This document shows, one piece after another, positions 1-5,599 of a stretch of DNA of 6,518 nucleotides. A program made the position numbers and the translations under genes. Positions within the stretch are counted from its first letter, which is position 1. Each line of letters begins with the position of its first letter. The notes under the pieces are model-generated. The model made no database searches, had not been told where the DNA came from, and saw only the letters and a program-made list of their open reading frames with translations. Source of the stretch: a bacterium (GTDB taxonomy: Bacteria > Planctomycetota > UBA1135 > UBA2386); NCBI GenBank assembly GCA_011051855.1, contig DRKG01000323.1, forward strand, positions 1-6,518, written 5' to 3'.

Positions 1-435
1 GACGTGCGAGCCGACGAACTCGACGCGCTGGTGATGCCCGGCGGTTTCGGGGCGGCCAAGAACCTCAGCGACTTCGCCCTGAAGGGGCCGGAGGCGACGG
101 TGCACCAGGACCTCGCCCGGCTGTTGCGCGACGTGCACGCGCAGAGAAAGCCGATCGGCGCCATCTGCATCGCACCCGCTGTGGTCGCGTGCGCACTCGG
201 CGGCAGCGCGAAACCGCGGTTGACGATCGGCGACGACCGGGCGACGGCGGCTGCGCTGACTGCGATGGGCGCGGAGCACGAGGACAGCCCCGTCGATCGG
301 CCGGTCGTGGACGAACGCAACCGGATCGTCAGCGTCGCCGCGTTCATGTACGAGGCGCGGTTGAAGGACATCGCGGCCGGCATCGACGCGCTGGTTGCGG
401 CGATCGCGGCGATGGTCGCCGAGGGGGGGCGATGA
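1..435 (+). CDS. elbB: ElbB-like DJ-1/PfpI family glyoxalase, C-terminal part (5' end outside window)
   Basis: This is the C-terminal two thirds of an ElbB-type protein. The frame is open from base 1, so the GTG at base 4 is not the real start; about 70 residues are probably missing against the usual ~217. Counting that GTG as residue 1, the family motif PGGFGAAKNLSDFA lies at 12-25 and the nucleophile elbow ICIAPA at 54-59, with the reactive cysteine at 55. LTIGDD and the MGAEHxxxPVD segment follow, both matching E. coli ElbB as I remember it. The upstream glutamate that partners the cysteine in DJ-1 proteins would lie in the missing part. E. coli ElbB has weak glyoxalase III activity and was linked to isoprenoid synthesis; the physiological substrate is unclear. 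The protein is cytoplasmic. Its TGA stop overlaps the next start codon, so it is probably co-transcribed and translationally coupled with the SDR gene. Confidence 0.9.
   Translation, partial: DVRADELDALVMPGGFGAAKNLSDFALKGPEATVHQDLARLLRDVHAQRKPIGAICIAPAVVACALGGSAKPRLTIGDDRATAAALTAMGAEHEDSPVDRPVVDERNRIVSVAAFMYEARLKDIAAGIDALVAAIAAMVAEGGR
421..429 (+). promoter_or_regulatory. Ribosome binding site and G7 tract at the elbB/SDR junction
   Basis: GAGG at 421-424 runs into seven consecutive G residues (423-429) ending two bases before the first SDR start codon. The purine run is the only Shine-Dalgarno-like element for the SDR gene and supports translation starting at the 432/435 ATG pair. The same seven bases encode the end of ElbB. 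Confidence 0.5.
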
Positions 436-1238
436 TGGCGAAGAAGGCGAGGAAGGCGACCAAGGCACGGCCCCTCGCGGGGCGGTGTTGCCTCGTGACC
501 GGTGGTGGCAGTGGTATCGGTGCCGGCATCGCCCGCTGCCTGGGCGACGCCGGCGCGACGGTAGCGGTGCTCGGGCGGCGGCGCGCGAAGCTGTCGGCCA
601 CGGTCAAGGATCTGCAACAACGCAAGGTGCCCGCGTTCGCGGTGGTCGGTGACGTCACCGACGAAGCCGGGATCCGGCGGGCGGTGGCGCGCGCCCACAA
701 GGCGATGGGCGGCCTCGACGTGCTGGTCAACAACGCCGGTATCGGCGGCCCCAACGCTTGCGCGCTGCCGGGTCCCGACCGCTGGCACGAAGTCGTGCGC
801 GCGAACCTCGACGGCGTCTACTACACCTCGCGCGCGGCGTTGCCGTTCTTGTCCGACGGCGGGCGGGTAGTCAACATCAGCTCGGTGCTCGGGCGCTTCG
901 GTGTGCCGGGCTACACCGCCTATTGCGCGAGCAAGCACGGCGTCATCGGTTTCACCAAGGCCCTGGCCCTCGAACTGGCGCCGCGGCGCATCACGGTGAA
1001 CGCCATCTGCCCCGGTTGGGTCGACACCGACATGGCGACGGCCGGGTTGCAGGCGATGGCGGACGGGCTGTCGTTGTCGTTCGACGAGGCCAAGGCCCAG
1101 GCGATGGCCGCCGTCCCGCTCGGGCGCATCCTCGAACCCGACGAGATCGGCGCGCTGGCGACGTGGCTCGCGTCGCCAGTGGCATCGGGCATGACCGGCC
1201 AGGCGATCAGCCACTGCGGCGGCCAGGTCATGTGGTGA
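432..1238 (+). CDS. Classical short-chain dehydrogenase/reductase (SDR), 268 aa
   Basis: This is an NAD(P)H-dependent oxidoreductase of the classical SDR family, with normal length and all expected motifs. The glycine-rich cofactor loop TGGGSGIG is at 23-30, the adenine-pocket DV at 74-75, NNAG at 100-103, the structural Asn at 125, the catalytic Ser at 151, YxxxK at Tyr164/Lys168, and PGWVDT at 194-199. Arginines after strand beta-2 (GRRR, 48-51) suggest a preference for NADPH, which is inference. The C-terminal GMTGQ...CGGQVMW resembles FabG-like and 3-hydroxybutyrate-dehydrogenase-like SDRs, but the substrate cannot be read from sequence. Two ATGs in tandem (432 and 435) are possible starts. 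The first overlaps the elbB stop as ATGA, with GAGG at 421-424 as a plausible ribosome binding site. Residues 1-16 form a lysine/arginine-rich tail before the fold begins. Coupling to elbB hints at shared work on reactive carbonyls, but this is unproven. Confidence 0.93.
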   Translation: MMAKKARKATKARPLAGRCCLVTGGGSGIGAGIARCLGDAGATVAVLGRRRAKLSATVKDLQQRKVPAFAVVGDVTDEAGIRRAVARAHKAMGGLDVLVNNAGIGGPNACALPGPDRWHEVVRANLDGVYYTSRAALPFLSDGGRVVNISSVLGRFGVPGYTAYCASKHGVIGFTKALALELAPRRITVNAICPGWVDTDMATAGLQAMADGLSLSFDEAKAQAMAAVPLGRILEPDEIGALATWLASPVASGMTGQAISHCGGQVMW

Positions 1239-1240
1239 AC

Positions 1241-1254
1241 CGGGCTGCGGCCCG
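1241..1254 (+). terminator. Small GC hairpin after the SDR gene, weak terminator candidate
   Basis: CGGGC (1241-1245) pairs with GCCCG (1250-1254) around the four-base loop TGCG, starting three bases after the SDR stop codon. No T-rich tract follows, and five base pairs is short for such GC-rich DNA. The position fits the end of the elbB-SDR transcript, but it could be chance. Confidence 0.25.
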
Positions 1255-1264
1255 ATCCGGGACG

Positions 1265-1312
1265 CGGCCAGTGGTTGCCGTGGCATCGCCGTTTGGCGTC
1301 GACGGCCAGTGG
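1265..1312 (+). repeat. Exact 10-bp direct repeat upstream of the lipoprotein gene
   Basis: CGGCCAGTGG occurs at 1265-1274 and again at 1303-1312, with starts 38 bases apart, inside the 141-base gap before the lipoprotein gene. A pair of identical sites before a gene can be a regulator binding site. No clear -35/-10 pair is visible here, so the role is unknown. The rest of this gap shows nothing else I can support. Confidence 0.35.
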
Positions 1313-1379
1313 CTCGACCGAAAGACGGATGCGGTGTGGGGTAGGCTCGCATACCGGAGCTCCGCTGCGGTCCCTACTT

Positions 1380-2333
1380 ATGCGTTCTGCCTCCATTCTG
1401 TCCCTGGCCTTGCTCGCGGCGCTCACCGGCTGCGCAGGGCCGAGTTCTTTCCGCGAGTTGCGCGGTGAGCGGCTCGATCGGGTCCATTCGCCACGCCTGC
1501 CCGAGGTCGTGTTGCTCGAGGTGATCGCCAACGCCCCGGCCGTGCAGGGCGAGCCGGCCGGGGAAGTTCCTCAGGATCGGCACATCGACCAGCGACTGCC
1601 GGTGGCGGTCGACCGCGGGCCGAAGCCGATCCGCGAACGTTGGCAGCCGCTCGCGATCGGCGTGCGCGCCGGCGTCGGCGACGTGATGGTGCGTGCCGCC
1701 GGCACCGGCTTGAACGATCGTTCGGGCGCGTCGTTCGTCGAGACGCGCCTGGACACCGGCCCCGGCGCCGGGCTCGAGGCGGGCTGGTGGGATGGCGACG
1801 GGGATCTGTTCGCCGGGCGTTTCCTCAACGACGGCGTCGAGCCCAAACGCGCGAATGCGCGCCTGGGCGGTGCGTCGCTGTTCCCGCACGTGCGCCTCGA
1901 CGCGGCCCTCGGCGACGCGGCCGTGCCGGTGCGGGTCGGCTTGTCGGCGGACTGGCAGCGTCTCGATCACCAGGCTGCGCGCGTCAAGCGGGAATGGCTC
2001 GCGTTCGGGCCGCGCGTGGTCGCCGAACCGGCGTGGACCGTGCACGCGGACGGGAGCGCGAACGTGCAGGTGTTCACCCTCGTCGGCGGGGACCTCGGGC
2101 CGACGTGGTTCTCCGAGGAATACCGCAACGGCGATGGCCACGACTCGACCTGGCGGTTCAGCGGCGAGGTCGGCGCCGGCGTGCGCGCGGCATTCGGCGC
2201 CTGGCAGGCGGAAGTCGGCTACCGCCTGCGGCATTCGTGGGTCGGTGGGACCGACACGTCGTTGTTCGGCTCGGCCGACAGCACCGAACTGCAGCAGCAG
2301 CAGGTGTTCCTCGGCTTCCGCCGGACCTTCTAA
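1380..2333 (+). CDS. Putative outer-membrane lipoprotein with a beta-barrel-like C-terminal domain, 317 aa
   Basis: I do not recognise the family. Residues 1-18 are a clear lipoprotein signal peptide: MR, a hydrophobic run, then the lipobox LTGC with Cys18 as the lipidated residue. Alanine at +2 gives no inner-membrane retention signal, so an outer-membrane location is expected. Residues 19-90 are polar and proline-rich. From about 88 to the end the chain alternates hydrophobic and polar residues in strand-length runs separated by Gly/Asp/Asn-rich turns, as in small outer-membrane barrels, and it ends in phenylalanine (VFLGFRRTF), the usual barrel assembly signal. The 1380 ATG is chosen because it opens the signal peptide; the frame is open upstream but that extension looks non-coding. 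No Shine-Dalgarno sequence precedes it. The gene stands alone and converges on the protease gene. A four-unit CAG run (2292-2303) encodes four glutamines near the end. Confidence 0.8.
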   Translation: MRSASILSLALLAALTGCAGPSSFRELRGERLDRVHSPRLPEVVLLEVIANAPAVQGEPAGEVPQDRHIDQRLPVAVDRGPKPIRERWQPLAIGVRAGVGDVMVRAAGTGLNDRSGASFVETRLDTGPGAGLEAGWWDGDGDLFAGRFLNDGVEPKRANARLGGASLFPHVRLDAALGDAAVPVRVGLSADWQRLDHQAARVKREWLAFGPRVVAEPAWTVHADGSANVQVFTLVGGDLGPTWFSEEYRNGDGHDSTWRFSGEVGAGVRAAFGAWQAEVGYRLRHSWVGGTDTSLFGSADSTELQQQQVFLGFRRTF

Positions 2334-2343
2334 CCGTACGGAA

Positions 2344-2365
2344 CCAGGTACAGAAACCAACCTGG
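2344..2365. terminator. Hairpin between the convergent lipoprotein and protease genes
   Basis: CCAGGT (2344-2349) pairs perfectly with ACCTGG (2360-2365) around a 10-base A-rich loop, starting ten bases after the lipoprotein stop. It lacks a T tract on either strand. It may contribute to termination or 3'-end stability, but on its own it is weak. Confidence 0.3.
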
Positions 2366-2376
2366 CCAGGAGAAAT

Positions 2377-2409
2377 GCCGGGGCGTGATGCCCGGCGAGG
2401 TTGTTGTTT
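2377..2409 (+). terminator. Probable intrinsic terminator of the lipoprotein gene
   Basis: GCCGGG (2377-2382) pairs with CCCGGC (2391-2396) around an 8-base loop, and a T-rich stretch (2401-2409, TTGTTGTTT) follows on the plus strand. This is the most terminator-like structure in the window for plus-strand transcription. On the minus strand the same stem is followed only by ATTTCT, so it might also stop transcripts from the protease gene less efficiently. Confidence 0.5.
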
Positions 2410-2425
2410 GTACCGGGTTCGGTAC
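2410..2425. terminator. Small hairpin just after the protease stop codon
   Basis: GTACC (2410-2414) pairs with GGTAC (2421-2425) around a 6-base loop, three bases beyond the protease stop codon at 2428. On the minus strand it is followed by an A-rich rather than a T-rich stretch, so it is not a classical terminator. It could protect the 3' end of the protease mRNA. Confidence 0.25.
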
Positions 2426-2427
2426 TG

Positions 2428-5415
2428 CTACGGGGTCTGGGTGATCAGGTTGATGCTGCGGTTCGACGTCACGAACGCGGTGAACGCGGCGTCGACCGTG
2501 AACACTTGGCTGTAGTAGCGCACGCCGATCGCCGACGGCACGCTCGGCGCCGCGAACGAGTAGAAGGAGTTGCCGGAGGCGTCGGTGGTGCCACCGGCGA
2601 CCGCGTAGTTGCCGCCGACGTAGACGATCGGGAAGCCGGGCACGTAGGTCGGGCCGATCGCGTCGCCGATGATCAGCAGGTACGGCCGGGAGTTGCCCGG
2701 CGTGGTCACCTGCACGTTCATCTGGCCGAGCTGCACCACCTGTTCGGGCGTGAAGCGTAGCTCCGCGTCGACGGTCGGCACCACCGTCTCGCCGAGCTCG
2801 ACGTCGTCGATCGCCCAGCCGCCGAGGTTCAGGCCGGCGTCCGTTTCCAGGCGCCACTCGATCTGCACGTTCGGGTTGTTGTCGGCCATCGGGATCGCGT
2901 AGTCCATCTGCTGCCAGGAGGTGTCGATGGTGTGGCCGTTCGCCTGGTTCTGCCAGACGATCTGCCCGTTCACCAGAAGCGTCGCCTGGTCGTAGATGCC
3001 TTCCTCGACCGTCAGCCACCGCTTGAAGCGCAGGCGCACACCGGTGCGGCCGGTGCAGTCGATGGGCGGCGAACGCAGGTAGTTGTAGACGTTGGGCTGG
3101 TATTGGCCGTTGTAGTTGCCGATGCCGAGGTCGTTGCCGTAGCAGTTGCTGCCGCCGGCGGCGGACGACGGGTCGGTCCAGGAGACGCCGAAGCTGGAAC
3201 CGGACTTGCCGGTAGGTGCTCCGAGTTGCCAGTCGTCTTGGGTCGCGACCTGCGCGTGCGTCCAGCCGCTGGCGCCGCTCTCGAAGTCCTCCGCGTAGAA
3301 GCCGGCGAACGTGCCTCCGGTCAGCGTGTAGGTGTAGAACCCGGTCTCCGGTAGCCGCACGGTGGTGCCGCTGCTGTGCACGGCCTCGATGCGGTAGCTG
3401 ATCGAGCCGGATTCGATGCCGGGCAACATCGCCAGGAACTGGTCCGGCACGCCGGTCGGGTGCATGTTGCGGTTGTACTGCGTCGAGCCGTCGTCGACGA
3501 CGATGCGCAGTTGGCTGATCGAGCCGGTGGTCGGCTGGGCGGTGCAGATCACCTCCCGCGGCACCAATCGCTGGTTGGTGTCGCCGAGCGGGGCGTGGGT
3601 CAGCGAGACCAGCTGCACCTGCGGGTAGGGGATGCCCTTCTGGATCGAAGCCGACTCGAGCTCCGCGTAGTGCGGGGTGCCGTTCATCAGGTTGCCGTCG
3701 TCGTCGTCGGCCAGGAACACCTCGAGCACGGCGCCTTCACGGGTAGTGGCGTCGGCGACGATCGAGCCGATGACGAGGTCGTTCGACAGGGCGATCGCCG
3801 CGGCGGAGCCCAGCGACGCGCGCAGCGCCTCGCGGAAGCGCCACGCCCAGCCCATCCAGACCTGCCCGGCGCCGTGCGGCGAGCTCGACGAGTACGGCCA
3901 CGTGTAGGAGTTGTTGCCGTTGCGGATGCCGACGCCCGGCGTCGAGAAGCCGCTGCCGAGGATCGGGCTGTCGACCAAGTAGAGGCCGATGATGTCTCCC
4001 CAGCCCTCGCTCAGGCCCTCGGCGTTGCTGTTGGCGATGCCGCCGTAGCGCTCGTCGAGGCCGTGGCCCCATTCGTGCGAGATCACCGTCGAGAACGCGG
4101 TGTTCGCGCAGCCGCCGCCGGCTTGGTAGAAGTTGATCGAGTTGCCGGTGTAGTAGGCGTTGCAGCTACTCGAGATGTTGACGTCGACGGCGATGTTGCT
4201 CGCGGTGTTGAGTTGCGACGTGTTGCCCAGGATCGAACGCGCCCACACGTTGGTGCGGTCGACCCAGTAGGCGGCGGTGGTGTGTGCGGCCTGGCTGGTG
4301 CTGGCGTTCGCGGCCAGCAGTTGCAGGGTCGCGTTGACGCCCGGCTGCACGGTGACGCTTCCCGATGGCGCGCTGGGCCCCTGGATCGTCTGGTAGTGGG
4401 TGCCGTCGAGGCCGTTGATCGAGATCGTCACCGGCGAGCTGATGTCGATGGTGAACTGCCCGTTCTGGTCGGTCGTGCGGCTGCCGATGCCGGGCACATT
4501 GACGACCAGGTTGGGCAGCGGCACGTTCTGCAGTGCGCTGTAGGCGTCGTTGCCGGTGCGCGTCCACGCCATCACCGTCACCGTCGTCAGCGTCGGCATC
4601 GCCGGGTTGCCGGCTTCTTCCGTCAGAGTCACGCTCGGTGCCGCGGGGGTGGCCGCCGCCGTCGCGGCCGCGACCTTCGGCTTGCAGCCGCCGAAACAGT
4701 TGTGCTTGTCGCTCTGGAAGTGCAGCAGGCGGCCGGTCTGGGCGTCGACGTAGTAGCGACCGTAGCGGCCATCGTTGGCCGGGGTCACCTCGTGCACCGC
4801 GACCTCCCACGCCAAGTAGAACGGCGCCAGTCGATCGCTTGCGATGTCCCCCCAGATCACCAGGCGCGGTGCCGGCGCGTCGCCGGTCGGCTCCCCGCCG
4901 AGGTCGGCCCACGCGACTCCCTGCGCGACCTGTTCGCCGATCGCCGGCACGGTGTTGAAGTTCGCCGGGATCGGCCAGGCGCGGCTGCCCAGCATGGCGA
5001 CCGTGCCGTTCATGTTGATGCGCACGTCGACGCGGCCCTCGATCGCCGGCACGCCGTGGAACGACTGGTCGAACGTGAACGACCAGCACCTGCCCATACG
5101 GGCGCCGATCACCTCGGTGAACGACGACGTGCCGAGGCCGAGCAGGTCGGCATGTTCGGCGAGCACCCGGTTGGCGTGCGCGCGGGCCGCCTCCAGGGTG
5201 TTCTCGTTCCAGTCGGCGATCCGCAGGCCGGTGCCGTAGATCGTGCCCGGAGTGCCGGTGGCGGGGTGCCACTTGACGACCCACTGGCCGCCGGCGTCAC
5301 GCTGGAACTGCTTCAGCGCCGTCTTGGATGCCAGCGGCACCGGTTGGGACGGTTCTTGGGCCGGGAGGAGAGAAGGTACGGCGAGCCACAGGCTCGCGAG
5401 TGCGAGTTTGCGCAT
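2428..5415 (-). CDS. Secreted multidomain zinc metalloprotease, M36 (fungalysin)-like, 995 aa
   Basis: This is an exported gluzincin-type endopeptidase. A Sec signal peptide fills residues 1-19 (cleavage near LPA-Q). Residues 66-150 match the fungalysin/thermolysin propeptide pattern and 155-235 are PepSY-like, together forming a self-inhibiting prodomain. A carboxypeptidase-regulatory-like beta domain (about 275-365) comes next. The catalytic domain (about 370-600) has HEWGH at 447-451 (zinc ligands His447 and His451, catalytic Glu448) and SEGWGD at 470-475 with Glu471 as third ligand, 20 residues after His451. His514, before a GQVW segment, is a candidate transition-state residue. The rest is an Ig-like region (600-700), a jelly-roll/MAM-like domain (706-876) and an uncharacterised C-terminal module (880-995). 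There are eight cysteines, including CFGGC at 240-244. The 5415 ATG begins the signal peptide; no Shine-Dalgarno is visible. All key residues are intact. Substrate is unknown, probably protein feeding or envelope turnover. Confidence 0.9.
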   Translation of the reverse strand: MRKLALASLWLAVPSLLPAQEPSQPVPLASKTALKQFQRDAGGQWVVKWHPATGTPGTIYGTGLRIADWNENTLEAARAHANRVLAEHADLLGLGTSSFTEVIGARMGRCWSFTFDQSFHGVPAIEGRVDVRINMNGTVAMLGSRAWPIPANFNTVPAIGEQVAQGVAWADLGGEPTGDAPAPRLVIWGDIASDRLAPFYLAWEVAVHEVTPANDGRYGRYYVDAQTGRLLHFQSDKHNCFGGCKPKVAAATAAATPAAPSVTLTEEAGNPAMPTLTTVTVMAWTRTGNDAYSALQNVPLPNLVVNVPGIGSRTTDQNGQFTIDISSPVTISINGLDGTHYQTIQGPSAPSGSVTVQPGVNATLQLLAANASTSQAAHTTAAYWVDRTNVWARSILGNTSQLNTASNIAVDVNISSSCNAYYTGNSINFYQAGGGCANTAFSTVISHEWGHGLDERYGGIANSNAEGLSEGWGDIIGLYLVDSPILGSGFSTPGVGIRNGNNSYTWPYSSSSPHGAGQVWMGWAWRFREALRASLGSAAAIALSNDLVIGSIVADATTREGAVLEVFLADDDDGNLMNGTPHYAELESASIQKGIPYPQVQLVSLTHAPLGDTNQRLVPREVICTAQPTTGSISQLRIVVDDGSTQYNRNMHPTGVPDQFLAMLPGIESGSISYRIEAVHSSGTTVRLPETGFYTYTLTGGTFAGFYAEDFESGASGWTHAQVATQDDWQLGAPTGKSGSSFGVSWTDPSSAAGGSNCYGNDLGIGNYNGQYQPNVYNYLRSPPIDCTGRTGVRLRFKRWLTVEEGIYDQATLLVNGQIVWQNQANGHTIDTSWQQMDYAIPMADNNPNVQIEWRLETDAGLNLGGWAIDDVELGETVVPTVDAELRFTPEQVVQLGQMNVQVTTPGNSRPYLLIIGDAIGPTYVPGFPIVYVGGNYAVAGGTTDASGNSFYSFAAPSVPSAIGVRYYSQVFTVDAAFTAFVTSNRSINLITQTP
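4063..4077 (-). other. Zinc-binding HEXXH motif of the metalloprotease
   Basis: These bases encode HEWGH, residues 447-451 of the protease. In gluzincins the two histidines bind zinc and the glutamate activates water. The third ligand, Glu471, is encoded 20 codons further on in the SEGWGD motif. The site looks intact, so the enzyme should be active once the prodomain is removed. Confidence 0.9.
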
Positions 5416-5447
5416 AGAGAAACCAGGGACCTTGGGGCGGGCTCTGG

Positions 5448-5470
5448 GGCCGGGCTCCGGGGAGCCGGCC
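5448..5470. other. Imperfect GC hairpin in the region upstream of the protease gene
   Basis: GGCC (5448-5451) plus GGCTC (5453-5457) can pair with GAGCC (5462-5466) plus GGCC (5467-5470), with one bulged G and a 4-base loop: nine base pairs, about 33 bases upstream of the protease start. It could sit in the mRNA leader or be a regulator site. No convincing promoter was found in 5416-5542, and the transcription start is unknown. Confidence 0.3.
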
Positions 5471-5542
5471 GTGGTGGGTTCGCCGGAGGGGCAGGGGCCC
5501 GACGAGAGGAGGCAGGGGACGGAAGTGTCCGCTAACAGGATA

Positions 5543-5564
5543 GCCCGGTCAACGGCGACCGGGC
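5543..5564 (-). terminator. Probable terminator downstream of the flagellin gene
   Basis: GCCCGGTC (5543-5550) pairs perfectly with GACCGGGC (5557-5564) around a 6-base loop, 35 bases after the flagellin stop codon. On the minus strand the stem is followed by TATCCTGTTA, only mildly T-rich. Its position and eight-base-pair GC stem fit the end of the flagellin transcript, separating it from the protease gene. Only one such perfect stem is seen in this 184-base gap. Confidence 0.5.
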
Positions 5565-5599
5565 GCCTCGATCGCTACTAGTCGCCTCGCGTCGGTCGA

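Noticed and set aside
1369..1375. GGTCCCT shortly before the lipoprotein start, also found on the minus strand before the protease start (5425-5431)
   Set aside because: The spacing to the start codons differs (4 versus 9 bases), it is not complementary to the usual 16S tail, and two cases are too few to call a motif.
1275..1379. In-frame upstream extension of the lipoprotein gene
   Set aside because: It would put 35 Arg/Ser-rich residues before a perfect lipoprotein signal peptide and destroy its function, so the 1380 ATG is preferred.
920..1531. Minus-strand frame covering the end of the SDR gene and the following gap
   Set aside because: It overlaps the conserved YxxxK and C-terminal part of a clear SDR and has no signature of its own.
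2292..2303. Four CAG units near the end of the lipoprotein gene
   Set aside because: The run is too short to count as a contingency tract and is in frame, encoding four glutamines.
1374..2360. Open frame of 328 codons on the minus strand opposite the lipoprotein gene
   Set aside because: The plus-strand product has a clean lipobox and a barrel-like terminus, while the minus product is Arg/Ala/Glu/His-rich without any recognisable feature.
3376..5535. Long open frame (719 codons) on the plus strand opposite the protease gene
   Set aside because: Its product is a low-complexity Arg/Val/Ala/Asp mixture with no motif, and it lies antisense to a protease with intact signal peptide, propeptide and zinc site. 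In GC-rich DNA such mirror frames arise from codon bias.
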